Positions 12,162 through 25,507 are shown, counted from the stretch's first letter. The stretch: 64,000 nt of DNA from Phanerodontia chrysosporium (GCA_001910725.1 MJGA01000003.1:1302001-1366000); one strand, 5' to 3'. Translations and numbers: made by a program. The notes: generated by a model not told the origin, from the sequence alone.

Positions 12162-13239
12162 ATGTCCCGCCCCTCCACCAGCCGACAGCCTGACCCTCCC
12201 TACGTTGCCGGTGTGAAGCGGCCCGCAATGTTCGACGAGATGAAGTACGAGGACCCAAGGCAGGTGGTGTGTCGCGACCTCTGCCGTCCACGATGCTGAC
12301 GTTGCCCAGCTATGTGAGCTTGCCCTCAAACGACGCTATGCCATGGTACTACCCTTCTCATGGCATTGACTTCGACAACGAGGATACCACCGCAAACTTG
12401 ACTGCGGTTGCCGGCAACTGGGGCCGCAAGCGGATTGGCGATGCGCGTTGGGTGCGCAAAGGAAAGATGGCTGCGTGGGGACCCAACTACGAGGAATGGG
12501 AAGTGAGTGCCGCCAGCATCTATTCTCAAGGCACACTCAACATCTTGCCGTTCAGATCGAAGACCAAGCTAGGAAGCGGCTCAAGATTCTGCTGCCTCCA
12601 GAGCTGGACCCAGATGCACCCATCACCCTTCCGCACCTTCGCTCCCCGACGCCGCCTCTCACATCGCCTTATCCCGCCCCCAATACGCAGCACCTGACAT
12701 ATACCTCCTTTGTACTGGACAAGGGCGTCACTCAAGCCTTCCGTTCCAAGATGCTGGACGAGTTGGAGGAGTCAACAAACAATATCATTGAGCAAGAGGG
12801 AGTTTTACGACGGGCTCTAGGACGTCTATGGCAGGCTCTCAGCGAAGACCCAGATGCATCCTCTGGGGACATAGGTGTCGTTCCAAAACGCGAAGATGAG
12901 GATATGGACGGAGAAAGCGAAAGGGAACGTCGACTGGCGCGTGCACCGAACATCGAGCCTATCACGCACAAATTATTCCTGACACGCTTCTCGGTCGACG
13001 CGAGTACCAACTTCGACCCTCCTTCTATCGAGGTACAGACGGAAAACATGGAGAAGTCGCTTTCCCTGCTGCGAGACTTTCAGGACGATGGACGCGAGTA
13101 TGTCGAACGGTTGGAAGAAATCCGAGATGGGATTGGAGACGTGAGGAGGCAACGAGACGCTATATGGGACATTGTACGCCGGAAGGCTATCGAGGAGCTG
13201 CGAGAGGCGGTAGCATCAAGTGTTCACCCACCAGCTTAG
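12162..13239 (+). CDS. Coiled-coil protein, possibly RXT2-like (Rpd3L subunit)
   Basis: Three exons are seen: 12162 to about 12260, joining as RQVV/YVSLPSND; a middle exon with YYPSHGIDFDNED and GNWGRKRIGDARWVRKGKM; and a last exon starting IEDQARKRLKILLPPEL and running to 13239. The product is about 310 aa, basic then acidic, with a long helical region from about residue 150 (LDELEESTNNIIEQEG) and a second near the C-terminus (QRDAIWDIVRRKAIEELREA). The GNxGRKR...ARWVRKGK stretch recalls the N-terminal domain of RXT2, a subunit of the large Rpd3 deacetylase complex, but I judge this by eye only. The start could be earlier, because the frame is open upstream. Function is unassigned if the RXT2 resemblance fails. 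Confidence 0.6.
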
Positions 13240-13605
13240 ATCGGTGGTAGACGCCGTATGTCCCGCTTGGGTCATCCGGTACTCGGATTCTCATCTCTCG
13301 CTTTCGCGCCCTCCCATATCCTTCTCGCTCTCTGCTGCTTTACTGTACGCTCTGTCACTGCTTGTTGTTTGTTGGAATATCGATACCGCCTGCACAACGT
13401 CGGCTGGCTGAACCCTCGGTCCGTGCCGACTGCGCCACCACGCCCACGACGGAGCGCCACTGTGAGGAAAGGCTAAAGCCTACGCAAACACTCTCATACT
13501 CTGCATTACCACATCTGCATCCGCTTGCCTTCCTATCCGGACCCTTACTAACTTGTCTACTGACTTTTCCTGGCCGCCTATCACATCTCTACTCTGCCCA
13601 CCACC
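13240..13605. other. Intergenic region before BLM10
   Basis: There are 366 bp between tandem plus-strand genes. The stretch is pyrimidine-rich, especially 13300-13340 and 13530-13600, as is common upstream of basidiomycete start sites. No coding sequence or RNA gene is recognised. Confidence 0.5.
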
Positions 13606-16600
13606 ATGAACATACCAGACATCGGCTCGCTCAGGCTGCACGACCCGGGGCCAAATGGACACACGCCACGGACACCGAACGGCATCAACGGAGTCGACTC
13701 AAAGGAGGATAGATACCTTGAGAAGATGAGGATATACATCAAGAGTCTTCCGTACTCCGTTGAGCCCAACGAGAAGATGCAGCAGATGCTTGATTTCATC
13801 CTGCTGCGTCTGACGCAATGCTTGGAGGCGAAGGATTATGACCCGGGCTTGCAACAGTGGGACAGCATGCTGGTGTAGTACGTACTACAGTTTGCCTCGT
13901 CCTGAGCACAACACCTGATGGCACTAGCTGGTGCATGTTGAAGTACCCTATTCCCAAGGAGAAGCGCATTAGGCTCGCAAAGCTGTACTACCACATCTGC
14001 ACCACCCCGGGCATGCCCACACACATCATCTCGACATGCTCAGACAATCTCCAGACCCTCACTAGGTCCAAGCGAAAGCTGTCCATTGACGACATGAGAT
14101 TGCCATGGAAGCCAATCTATAGGATCCTCAGCAAGGACCTATTCCTGACGAGGCGGCAGTACGAGATCAGGTAAGCCTTTACGGTTGGACACACGCCGCT
14201 ATAACTCACGTTTGTTCATCCAGTCAAACATCATGGTACATGGGGTACATAGCTGAAAGCGTACGGCGATTCTTCCATCCAGCTGCTATTGATGAGATGT
14301 TGGCCACATTCGTCCCCATGATTGACGGAACGAGTTTGAGCGTGAGTTGCCCTCTAGGGTACTCGCATCTCCGGCACTCATTCGCTCGTCCACAGAGAAC
14401 ACTCGCCGCCCAGTACTACCTACTCACATTTCTACCGCTGTCTCATCCTCAGTCATACCTGCCCATGCTGTTTCGGCTTTGGGAGTCTCTGAACTCGTAT
14501 ATGTTCGACGAACGTATGCTCCAGTTCCTAGCGCGCATCGCTGAGCTACACGTAGATCCTAGTGTCAGTGATCCGAAGCGCATCGAGGAGATTCCAAATG
14601 ACGAGCATTCCGACGACGAAGGTCGGCCAGATTGGGACAAGGGCGACCTGGACTCGAAGTGGGGCTGGTCCGGCATCTTCAAAGACGTTGGCATATTCAG
14701 TGACAGAGAGTGGAACATGATCATGACAAAGTGCCTCGCATCCATGGGCGAGTTCCTCTGCAATCTCATTTTTAGTGAAAGCGTGTTGACCGTTTCCCAG
14801 AAATCCCGCTTGCTGATGCAGGCTCGCTGACGACGGGGCCCAGTGCCGACAACCAAGCATCGTTCGAAATTGGTAGACTACCGAAAGCTGCGTGGCGGAT
14901 TCGTATGTGTAACACATTCTCGGTTAGTGCACAGAGCTAACCTATCTCTCCAGCATCCCTCGCGCGTATCATTGTATACTCTATGGCTCCAGATGGCATG
15001 CCTGCGCCTGGCTCCCAAGCCCCCACGCCAGCCTTCCAGACCCCAGCGGCGTCTGGAACGAGTACCCCTCTGCCCCAGCAGAACGGTCTAGCGCATGGTG
15101 CTCTCGGCGATTACCTTTCTGCACCTCTTGGCAAGAGTGGGCACCATAAGGCCAAGTCCTACCTAGCCGGCTCGAAGGCACTTGACTCTTTGGTCAAGTT
15201 CATTGCGTCAACTGAAGGCTTTTTCCATCCCTCGAACTCGGGGAGCTGGACGAACGACCTAAGCGCCTTCGTGAAATATATCGTGTTTGACTTCAACAAG
15301 AGTGGGTAGTGCAGCCTCACTCCATATGCGAGTGCTGATCACCTCGTGTAGGATGGCACGAAGAGCAGCAGCCAGACTGCAAGACTCCGAAGGTATAGCC
15401 CACGATACAAGTGTTGAATGTGACCTAATGTCCCGCAATAGCACCGACGTCTGACACGCGACATGCGAAGAGAGCTGGTGAAGAGTTTAAGGACGGTTTG
15501 CCTTCTCGCGATGTTCTCCCAGGACAGCGCGACCGTATCCAACATTCAAAGTGCCCTCAAGTCAATGAGTGTGATGGAGCCTGATCTTATCCTGCACCCC
15601 ATTTTGGAGCGTGCTGTGCCTGCGCTAGAGGCATTGGTGGAGGTATGTATAACAGTCACGACATTTTCATTGCTCGCTCAATTTCCACCACCGTAGACTC
15701 AGCGTACGATTGCCGTCATCAAGGCTCTCGGTGCGGTTGCGCCAGCTATGGTTTGTCGACACATCTATTACCCTGGTGCAAAGCATCTCCTCCCAATCCT
15801 CGAGCTTCTCCTGCCAGGGATCGATTTGGTATGTTATCTTAAACGCGTCTGGATACAACGCTGACGGCCACCACAGAACGATCCTCTGAAGACGGTACGC
15901 GCTATGCTGTCACGAATGCTATTCTACTGACCTTTATCTAGTTCTGCACCACTGCCTTCCTGATTGAAGTCGCGCAATACATCAAGTTCGGCGAGATAAT
16001 GGGCAATGAGGGCTCCCAGACAATGGACATGGACACTGGCATGACGTTGAGCCAGCCATCTGGGGTGCAGATCCAGCTTCCCGACAAGATCTCGTTTAAT
16101 GAGGAAGACAGATACTCCCGAGAGGAGGAGGATGCGCTTGTCATTAACATGTCGACGCAGTTCGCTGACTGGATAGCAGCATTCTTGCGCAGGGTCATCA
16201 TCCTGTTCGAGAATCTGCCGGAGGAAGGCGCGAATGGGACCGCTGGAGGACAGACTGAAGGTAAGTGTAAATCGTCGGCTCTCCATCATCCGCTGACTAA
16301 CACCGACAGTCAACCTTGTCGATGCCGTTTGTGGCGCATTCAGCCAGATTTGCGTACACTTATCGGATTGCCTGTACGACATGGTCCTCAACATGGTATT
16401 CGACTATGCGAGCAACAACGTTCGGGCAAATGCCGTGCGCGCGATTCACCAGCTTGTAGAGTGCGTGGCGAATGCCAACCCTGCGAAGACGCTCGCGAAG
16501 TTCCTACCATTCTGTGTGCAGAGTATTCGTACCGAGCTCGAGCATGGAGCAAGTTCCGTGAGGAGCACATCTCTCAACTCAACGCCGCTGCCATCGGACG

Positions 16601-19600
16601 CCAGTTTGCACTGGAGTAAGGCTTGTTATTCGCCACATTACTAGGGCTCATCATTCATCATGTCGCGCAGATCTAGCTATCCTTCGTGGCGCGATGTATA
16701 AGTGAGTCGAATGTTGTCATCATGGAATCCAGATATTGAGCAATGTCTCGCAGCGATGGGAAGGCGGTATGTCTGGTCTTGCCACGCCATATCTCCCCAG
16801 CCTCACTATCTTCACAGGCTCTCAAGTACAAGGATGATCTCCTAGACCTCCTGAAATATCTCCATAAGAAGACGCTCGCGAAACGCGGGTTCTCTTCGAC
16901 AGGGAAGTTGCTATCGAGCATACTGCTGACATTAACCCACACGTATCCTCTTGAGAACAAATTCGCGAATGTGGACGAATGGGAGAGCAAGGGTATGCAT
17001 CTCCCGATGCCGAGTGTAACCGAAGCTTACTACGAAACTGTAGACTTCCAAGCCAACCACTATAAGTATTGGGGTCGCCTGTACTCTCCGGAGGAAGTCA
17101 AGGTACGTTTATCCTGGCTCGTAGAAGGTTATACGATGAGTAACCACTTTGAAGCCGAACTGGCATGTTCCGGATGATGCCGAGATCGACTTCGCACTCC
17201 AAATCTTCAAGGAGCTCATCGAACCTACGATGGCGACTATCGACGCCTTGCTCGAACCCGGTACGCCCACTTTGTTCCCAGTGTTCTCATTTACCTCTAA
17301 ACTGACCATTACAGGCGTTATACGCGACGCTATCTGGAGGAACGATTTCTGCAGGTTTGATCTGCGCTATCCGAGACGCAATTCCTACTCATAGTTGGTA
17401 TAGGCACCTGAGCTTGGTTCGCAACGCTTTCGCGGGTATCCCGACATTCGTTAAGGAGTTCATTTCGCCTGAAGAAGCACGTTCCGCTGTAGACACATCG
17501 GACATTCTGTGAGCTCGCTCCGTGCTGGTCGATACCACCAACACTCATCACATCACAGTAACGAAATTCCAGAGATGATAGCCTCGATTGAGCCGCTGTC
17601 TGCGGGCTTCGCTCTCGCAGATCCTTCCGACCCTCGTCATCAGTATATGACCACGCTGAAGAGGCGCTTCGGAGAGTTGCTCTACAAGGCGTCACGGTCG
17701 ATGCGTTTACAGGGAGAAGAAAACACCCTTGACGCCGTGCACATGCTGGTATGTGACCCTATTCAATGAATGCGGAAAAGATGATTTACGTATACTCAGA
17801 TTCGCTCTATCCGAACGTACATGCTGGATTACGGCGACAGCAGAGACAAGTGGGTCGTCGTATTCTATGCCTATAATCACGCACTGACGCGGATCATGCG
17901 TTTCAGCTATTACGTGCAACTCGACCGCTACCACACCGAGCTGAACATTACTCGTCAGTATGCGAACCAAAAGGTGTGGCCGAGGGCTGTCCTGATCCGG
18001 CGCGCTCGGTGAGTCCCAGCGGGCAGGATGTGATCTCTCTCGTCTCACAATTCTCCAGCTTGTATCATGCAGCCCGTTTGCGCTGGAACAGCGTTGAGCG
18101 CAAACGAGGCCCACTGGAGGATAATCTCATCGACGAAGTTGTCGAGTGGTGCCTTTGGAACTATGCGACCGTCAGAGAGTGCGTTTTGCTATCCGTATGT
18201 CCACCGATCATCTTCTCACTTGTTGCTCGACTGTTTCACAGAGTCAGCCAATCTCTGCTGGATAGCCTCAGCGGTGTAAGTCTCCATTCTCTCTGCCAAC
18301 GACTAGGTTTAAACGCTCCTGTAGACATATGACGGTCTCCGCCGGCGTACTCTCCCAATACTGTACTCTGCCCTCGATCCAGGCGTTGAAGATGATCGTA
18401 TGAAAGGCGCTTTGTGGACGTTGAACACGTCGGCATTCGGTACGTCAGCGTTCTAGCAAACATGTAGGACCCGCTAATTGTCCTGCATACAGCTAAGTAT
18501 GCCGTTGGCGGTTAGTATACTTCTCTAATCGTATAGCATTGTGCTGAGCTAGCCATAGATCCCATGCTTGCTCCCGAGTTCATCAGGAAATTATTTGCTT
18601 GCCAGCACAACGAGAAGGTGGGAGTCCTGGTGGCCGCCGGTGATGGCAATTAACTCCATTTTTTTCTTCCAGCCTTCAATACAAGAGTGCGTCAATGCTC
18701 TTGCGGAGACTAGTATGTGTTTGATATCACTTCACGACTGCACGTTATTCACGCCATGTTCCTCGTAGCACTCAGCAGCTTTGTCGAACCCTGCTTTGTC
18801 ATCTACGATATTGACAACAAAGATCTCGCAAGGGAGATTGCAAGTCTCCGTAGCTGCATCTCCATGTCATCCGATGAGGAGGTCGTTCGCCGCTGCGCTG
18901 CACAACGAGCTACCCGCGTGCAGTTGTGGAACCAGGGCGCTGACCAGACAGTAGGTGTTAAACCCCAGGAGTCAGCAGGGTCTCAAATTATTCCTTTGTA
19001 GACGGAGGCGATATTGAAGGTTGCGCAGTCACCTTCTACTCACTGGAAGTATGCTGTGGTTGCCGTTCGGTGCTTGCGCACGCTCGTCCGACGTGACAAG
19101 CCAATGAAGGCTGACCATGTGAAGTACCTCGTGAACGCTACTCTCGACTCCAACCATAGTATGGTAAGTCTTCAAATCAATCCTTGCTCTACGAGACTAA
19201 CTGACGCGATTGCCAGCGTTACGTAAGTTCTGTTGCACACAACCATCCGGGTAGCAATTTCACGTATCATTTTGACAGTATTCGCAACGAGCGATGATGA
19301 AGATCAGTCGGTTCATCAAGTTGCGAAGCTTCAGCTACGGCCCTGAGGATCTCGCCCTCGAGAATACACACAACCCACTCAAACGAAAAGTGCCCGTGGC
19401 CCAGCCGACTCATGACTTCACTAGTCGATTCCTGGAGCAGTTTAGGGAGCCGCTCGATCTCGACAAGGCCCGACAGGAGGCGTAAGTGCCATAAGCATTA
19501 ATTATCTTCGTAAACTGAACCCCGATCAGTGTGTTGTGTGAGAAGCCGACAAGTGGCTGGCTGGCATGGCGCGACGTATCTGCATACCTCGCTCCCCCTC

Positions 19601-21778
19601 CGTCGTCATCCCCCCTTTTACCGTGGGCAGAAGACTGCCGTCACGCTATTGAGGCCGTGCGGGAGGTCGTCGTCTCGCCTCATTTCTGGCAAAAGCTGAC
19701 AAAGCACTATTCCTCGGAGAACCATTCGGAGGTCATAGTACAAGATAACGCCTCTTGCGTAAAGTCTATCTGTGAGAGCTCTAGGTGTGACAGCATCGTT
19801 CCATCGCTGATCCGTGATTCGTAGTCCAACTTCTGGAGGACGAACCGTTCGAAGCCCTTCGTCCCAGTTTAGAGACGTTACTCGCCGATAGTGATAAGAA
19901 CAAGCAGCGGGCATCTGCGGAGCTGGTGGCGGGTATCATTGCTGGTAAGTCGGAGAGCACCATGCATCAGGATACCCACCCTCATGCTTGTGTCAGGTTC
20001 GAAGCACTGGCCGACGGAGAAGCAGCTCAAGTTCTGGGACTGGTTCAAACCGTACATTAATAAGGTCTTCGGACATAGTTCCAATGAAGTTGTTTCTATC
20101 TGGACATCTTTCCTCGAGGTAACTTCCCTTTTGCTTTTTCTGCACCAGCGTTAATCCATCGTTGTCCAGTATGTCTTTTTTAACAAGGACCCGCGGAGAC
20201 TTCAACCTCTCGTCGACTACGTCATCGAACAGTTCAAACTTGTGGACTTCAATGCAGAGTCAACGTCTGAGATTGTCAAAGTCCTGAGCTTCTTCCGCGC
20301 TTTCTACGAAGAGCTCAATTGGAAATTCTCTGCCTGGTCCGACGATACTCTACAACGGGTGTGGCCCGAGATTGCCAGTGAACATGATGATGTGAGTAAG
20401 CCGCTATAGCCCTTAGCACCAGGTTCTGAATATACCCGCAGGTCCTGGCGTACATCAGCGAGATGTTGGCATTCTGTGGGAAGATCATGGTGAGTGCTAG
20501 AGATCGCCACATCTACACAAAGCTAAATATGACGTTGTAGCAACGTCCTGGTCCATCGTTACCGACCGCAGAGGTTGTTGTTCGTGAATCAAGAATGTCA
20601 AACCCGGACGAAGACTTGATGGGTATCCGCGGCTTTTACCACGAGGGTCGCGTAATGGAGCTAGTCGAAAAGTTCAAAGTCTGGCGCGAACAGCGACTCC
20701 CGGGCGTCAGGGCATTCCAGTCGACATACGACCGTGTAGGCGTGATGGTTTGTAGATGGCTCTTCCAGACCATCCACGATACCAATGCAGGATCTACGTT
20801 CGACTATATTCTTCCCTTGATGGTATGTCCATTGTATGGTTTATGGTGATGCGCAATTAACCATCGTGACAGCCTGAACTTTTCCGGTTCACAGAATGTA
20901 AGTACCAGCGCTGCCGCGTCTTACCATAGCGCTCACCTTGGGCTTTAGTGAACGACAACGACGACTTGGCGAACCGAGCTAGGGTGTTGTTGAATAGGAT
21001 GTGTGGCGTAATGCCGCCGAGACCACTCGTGCATCCCGTTCTCGATGCTATCTTCAAGGCAATCCAGACGTCGCCTGTAAGTCTCTATAGTCCTCATCAC
21101 TCAGCGGACATGATCTCAGACGAACATAGTCATGGCGAGTTCGCCTGAAGATCCTGCCGCTCGTGCAGGTTTACTATTTCCGACAGGGGCCGACGATTAG
21201 CGACATCAAGGTGGTAGAAATGATGGAGGTTCGTATGACCGTCTTCCCTGCAAGTATGTGCTAACCCTCGTCTGCAGGTCATTTGCAGGTGTCTGGATGA
21301 CGAGGTGGTCGAAGTGCGCGAGATGGCAGCGACTACGCTCACTGGCATCTTGCGAGTGTCACCACGGCGAAGTGTGCTCGCGCTGAAGGACCGTTTTGTC
21401 CGCCTCGCGAAGAACAGCCACCTCCCGGATCGCAAGTCGCCTACGTACGCCGCGGCTCTACGACAGCGACATGCCGCAATCCTGGGTATATGTGCCCTGG
21501 TCGAGAGCTACCCCTACACCATCGAACGCTGGATGCCCACGCTGCTCACGAGTGTCCTCGCCGAGCACACGTATGATCCCATCCCAATCTCGACCACGGT
21601 CCGCAGGTGTGCAAGAAACTTCCGCAAGACGCACCAGGACACTTGGCACGAGGATTCCAAGAAGTTCACAGAAGATCAACTCGCCGCGCTGTCGACCTTG
21701 CTTACGGGCTCGTCATATTGTGAGCGTCGTTCTTCATTGATGGGTATATATCCGCTGACAACCACGTCAGATGCTTGA
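13606..21778 (+). CDS. blm10: Proteasome activator BLM10/PA200
   Basis: Giant HEAT-repeat cap that binds the end rings of the 20S proteasome and stimulates ubiquitin-independent peptide and acetyl-histone degradation. The gene spans 8.2 kb with several dozen short introns and encodes roughly 1,900 aa. The N-terminus reads SLPYSVEPNEKMQQMLD; conserved blocks follow, such as KLYYHICTTPGMPTHII, TWYMGYIAESVRRFFHPA and QANHYKYWGRLY, with HEAT-like helices throughout. The C-terminal domain contains RRCARNFRKTHQDTWHED, the region found in PA200/BLM10. The decisive feature is the end: the last intron (21720-21770) splits the final codons so that splicing gives ...GSSYYA-stop, a Hb-Y-X tail that docks into the 20S alpha-ring pockets. 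The last exon carries only 8 coding nt. No other family fits. Confidence 0.96.
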
Positions 21779-22268
21779 TTTGTTTCATCTATCGCCGGAG
21801 GACTTTTCATCAACTCCGACAGTTGTATCTCTTGTATCCGTAACATCGCAATCCAAGCCTACTGCTACTGTCCTAGTTACTGCTCATAGTCCTCACTCCT
21901 CACATGCTTCTGATAGACAATAATAGACTTTGCACCAGTACGATGGATTCTCGTGAGACGTTGACCGATCCAACAAATGCCCTGTCAATGAGGCTTGTTC
22001 CCACAAAAATTTAGAGCCAGTTGTAAGTCATCATGTTGCCCGAAACGTTGAAAATAATGTAGATATATGCGGAAAGTAGGGTAGCATTGAGAGGTCCAAA
22101 GTGTTCCAACAACTGGGTATCGAGGCTTCAGGGACGAACCTCGGATGCATATCACCTCACCAGACAGATCCCAAATTCCCGTGCCCAAGTCTTCCGATGT
22201 CGGACCCCGATCTGGCGTAAGAACCCCGCGTGAGAACGACTGAAGGGAACAACGCCTTCGCGGTCTGC
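21779..22268. other. Convergent 3' intergenic region
   Basis: About 490 bp lie between the 3' ends of BLM10 (plus) and the HIT gene (minus). The stretch is AT-richer than its surroundings and must hold both 3' UTRs. I see no gene or repeat in it. Confidence 0.5.
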
Positions 22269-23447
22269 TCAGCGAGGCACGCCCACAGCGGGTAACGATG
22301 CGCGATTGTTTCCTCTTGAGCTTCCTGGGCGCGATGAGGACGGCCCGCTGAAGCTCATAGGACGCATGGCGCCCGGACTGAGGTCTGGGTCTTCTGGGTC
22401 AACGACGCCGAGTCCCGCGCTCGTGGTCTCCACGCCGTTCGGCAGGCCTTGACGAGCCCCTGCGGAGGGTACTTGGTCAATCGGTCGGGGCGCGCGTTTG
22501 GGCCTAGGGCCAGAGCGGACGCGGTTGTTCGACGTCTCTTCCCTGCATAGAGAACGTGTGCTCAGCCGTGTGTACAAGTATACGTAAGAGTCTGACGCGT
22601 AACAACGCAAGGGGTTCAAGGAGCAGTGCTCATGCAACCGGGCATCGTCAGTTACGCCGCGCACGCATGCGTGCTACGTCCGAGACATAGCGTGTGTACC
22701 TGGAGGGCGGAGACAGAAGGGAAAGGTGCAAGAATAGAATGCGTACCTGATCTCAGCGATCAAGTCGTCAATTGCGTACCACGCCAGGCCGCTGTATCCC
22801 ACAGACCGCCACCACCCCATGAGGTCGGCAGGAAGGATGTATGCATGTGCGTGGAGGTGGTCAGTCACGGGTATCTTGCTATCGCGAAAGGGCGGCGTGA
22901 TGAATCCTATCCGGAACGAGTCGTCGTCGAGGTCTGTCCCAGACGGCGCATCGGCATTGAGAGGGCGTGAGGAGCCAGCGGTAACAGGGGTATTAGGCTG
23001 ATATTCGGTTTCAGATGGATTAAGTAGTGAGTTCAGTAGTCGACGACCGAGGTCTCGTATCGTCACGAGGAGAGGGAGGTCGCTGGAAGACTGGAAGCAC
23101 GGGATGAAGCAATCCGAGTCAATGGGGAAAGGGAGGATTTCCCACTCACAAGGTTGTACAGAGAGGGTACATGGAGACTGGAGTGGAGGTCGCATAAAAA
23201 TCAGCTGTCGTAGCGCGTCGTGAAGCGAGGGACATGCTACCGACTTGAAGACGAATATTAGGTGCCCTTTGCTTGATACAGGGTTTGCACGTTCCCGATA
23301 TACCGTAAAGTTATCGTCACGGTAGAGTACCTCTGGCGCACCGGAGTCTCTAGGGAACGAAGGGGACAGCGGGGAGTGTGCTGGTGTGTGGACCGCAGAC
23401 GCGACGATGCCACACATGGGGCATCCGGGCTTTGGGGCGAACGCCAT
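22269..23447 (-). CDS. HIT-superfamily (HINT/aprataxin-like) protein
   Basis: Histidine-triad proteins hydrolyse or transfer nucleotide phosphates. Four exons (23245-23447, 23150-23177, 22747-23090, 22269-22542) sum to 849 nt, or 282 aa. The second exon is only 28 nt, but it restores the conserved path GHLIFVFN-LHVPSLYNL-SSSDLPLL. Features are an N-terminal CPMCG-type zinc-knuckle-like start (residues 8-13), the HIT core from about residue 35, and the triad DHLHAHAYI (H-x-H-x-H-x-x) near residue 170. A Pro/Ser-rich basic tail of about 90 residues follows. The low-complexity tail and an insertion before the triad (about residues 105-150) make it longer than HINT1. Substrate is unknown. It is divergent from TRAX, with a 239 bp shared promoter. 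Confidence 0.85.
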
Positions 23448-23686
23448 GCAGGATGTGGGTGAGGGTGAGGCGGAACTGAAGGGGGCGATGTGGAGGAGAG
23501 GGAAGAGGCGAGGCGGAGGACAAGGCCGGTCTTTGAAGAGCTGAAGCGCGCTCGCCCGCGGGGAAACGAAGAGAAGATGACAATGCGTCCCCGGCGCTTG
23601 TCATGCTGCCTTGACACAAGGTCGGCGCCTTGCCTTTTCTGATCCTCGCTTGCTCTCCTCCAACACTCGCCACACGTTCGCCACCG
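23448..23686. promoter_or_regulatory. Shared promoter, HIT gene / TRAX
   Basis: These 239 bp separate two divergent start codons, so both promoters must lie here. The sequence is G/A-rich on the plus strand near the HIT start and C/T-rich near the TRAX start. No TATA box is evident. Confidence 0.5.
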
Positions 23687-24762
23687 ATGTCGGGCCCGGC
23701 GTCGACCACCCTGGAGTCCCGCGACGCCATCCTCTCGACCTTCGAGGGCTTCAGGGATGAGCTTGACGATCACAATGATAGGCGTGAGCGCCTCATAAAG
23801 GTTCGCTGCGCCACCCGTCCTTGCCATCCCCAACTCAACATCGCGCAGTAGCATAGCCGCGATGTCACGAACCTCTCGAAGAAGATCATCTTTCTACTGC
23901 ACCGTATCATGACGGACGACGCGCCCTCCGACTCGGCAGATGGTGGTGTAAGTGCAGGAGACCGCGCTCGCGCTTTGAAGGCCGCCTCCAAGGGTCGGGA
24001 CAAACTCCGCGAAGTCCAGGCCATGTTCTCCAACGTGCGCCACGAACTCACAGGAGATCGTTTCTGGCGGTACCAGCGGCAGGTATCCCCTGGACTTCAA
24101 GAATATATCGAAGCTCTCAGCTTTGCACATTACCTGGAGACGGGGAGTCTCATCGGTTACAAGGATGTCCAGAAGACCTTGTCGGACGACGAGGGGGTGC
24201 CGGTACGCGCTTCATTGAAATGCATCATAACATACCTTTCAATACGTTGCTATGCCTGGTTGGCACACAGTACTTCCCCCTACCACTTGAAGACTACCTT
24301 CTAGGGCTCTCTGATCTCACTGGAGAGCTCATGCGCTATGCCATCTCGGCGATTTCTCGCCGCGGCGGACGTACGAGAGCACAAGCTGTATGCCTCTTTG
24401 TCAGGAACTGCAGAGCAGGTGAGTGTCGGTAGTCTGCAGACGCATGCGTGAGTTGACCACTTTGAGTTAGACTTTGAGAGTTGGACTCCGTACTTCAAAG
24501 ACTTGCGAAAGAAGCAGAACGTGACTTCGCAATCCTTGGAAAAGATAGAAGACGGTAAGCACAGCTGTTCGTGATGCACTCGGGCTCATGCTGACCTTTG
24601 TTGTGGACAGCGGCATATGCTATTGCGGTTCGCAGTTCGGAATACGACCTCTCTCCAGACATGCTGGACGATATTGTCGCCCGTACGGTCTCATTGGAGA
24701 GCGGTAATCGAAGCGGACAGAAGAGAGGCCGCGAAGAGGACGAGGACGGTCCATACGATTGA
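23687..24762 (+). CDS. Translin-associated factor X (TRAX)
   Basis: TRAX pairs with translin to form the C3PO endoribonuclease, an octameric RNA-binding barrel. The start MSGPASTTLESRD leads into FEGFRDELDDHNDRRERLIK, then across the first intron to SRDVTNLSKKIIFLLHRI, the classic translin-family opening. Next come RYQRQVSPGLQEYIEALSF, then ...LPLEDYLLGLSDLTGELMRYA, and a C-terminal part with DFESWTPYFKDLRKKQN, EKIEDAAYAIAVRSSEYDL and the acidic/basic tail KRGREEDEDGPYD. LGLSDLTGELMR is diagnostic of TRAX rather than translin. Catalytic acids are expected in the FEP/YIEALSF and GLSDLTGE helices, and these are present. Five exons are inferred. Length is close to 270 aa. Translin itself is not in the window. 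Confidence 0.92.
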
Positions 24763-25507
24763 CATGATAGGGAACCAAGTCTGTGCCGGAAAACGATGGC
24801 CAAGATGTACGTGTACTTGTAGAATCGTCACCAGACAATTGTCGAACGCCAGATGGTACTCCTGTGTCGACACCGGCAAGGGCACTGCCGCTTGTGAGTC
24901 TGGGTCTGCTCCTGCTTGCTCATCTGCGTTTATCTCATCCTATGTGTTCTATCGTGGAGTCTATAGGCTAATCGCTCAGGTGGATGAGATACATGCTCCT
25001 TGCACGCGTCGTGGAGACCCTGACTTCTACGTCCTGTCTGCTCCACGCCTACGCTGTTTGGGTCGGTTTCTCGGCCAGGGGATGCGCGCTTCGCTGTGCC
25101 GATATCGAGACGCTGCATGATAGTCCCTATCATGACCATTGTAGGCCTAAAAGAGGCTCGCATTTCAAAGAGTCGTGGGGACGGAGACTCTGGCTGGCCT
25201 CTAGATCGGCTGTCTGCAGACGGCTGGGCGCTTGTTCAAGGCTGTTCGTCTTCGCTGGCCGTGCGTCGCGTCTTGCCTCGCTGCACCCACCTGGCCCGCT
25301 GCTCCCGCAACGCCCTCGGCTAACGCTTCCATCAACACCGTAGATATCTCAAGATAATCTGGGGCTATATAGTTCTCTGTCCTCGCTACGCTTCACATAG
25401 CACACTCCAGACTCCGGCAGTCTGAGACTCACCCTTCGACACATTCCATCTTCCCCGCCTTTTTCTCTAGTCTTCATCCCCCCTCCCACACTCTGCGGTA
25501 TCTCGAC
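24763..25507. other. Intergenic region, no convincing gene
   Basis: There are 745 bp between tandem plus genes. Several open frames exist on the plus strand (for example 24783-24971, with a hydrophobic stretch, and 25096-25323), but they lack good starts, splice logic or recognisable motifs. The last 130 bp are pyrimidine-rich and fit a promoter for the next gene, with a GGGCTATATAG string at about 25362-25372. Confidence 0.45.

Noticed and set aside
24617..25323. Plus-strand frames after TRAX as a separate gene
   Set aside because: No proper ATG for the better ones, no coherent splice chain and no recognisable motif.
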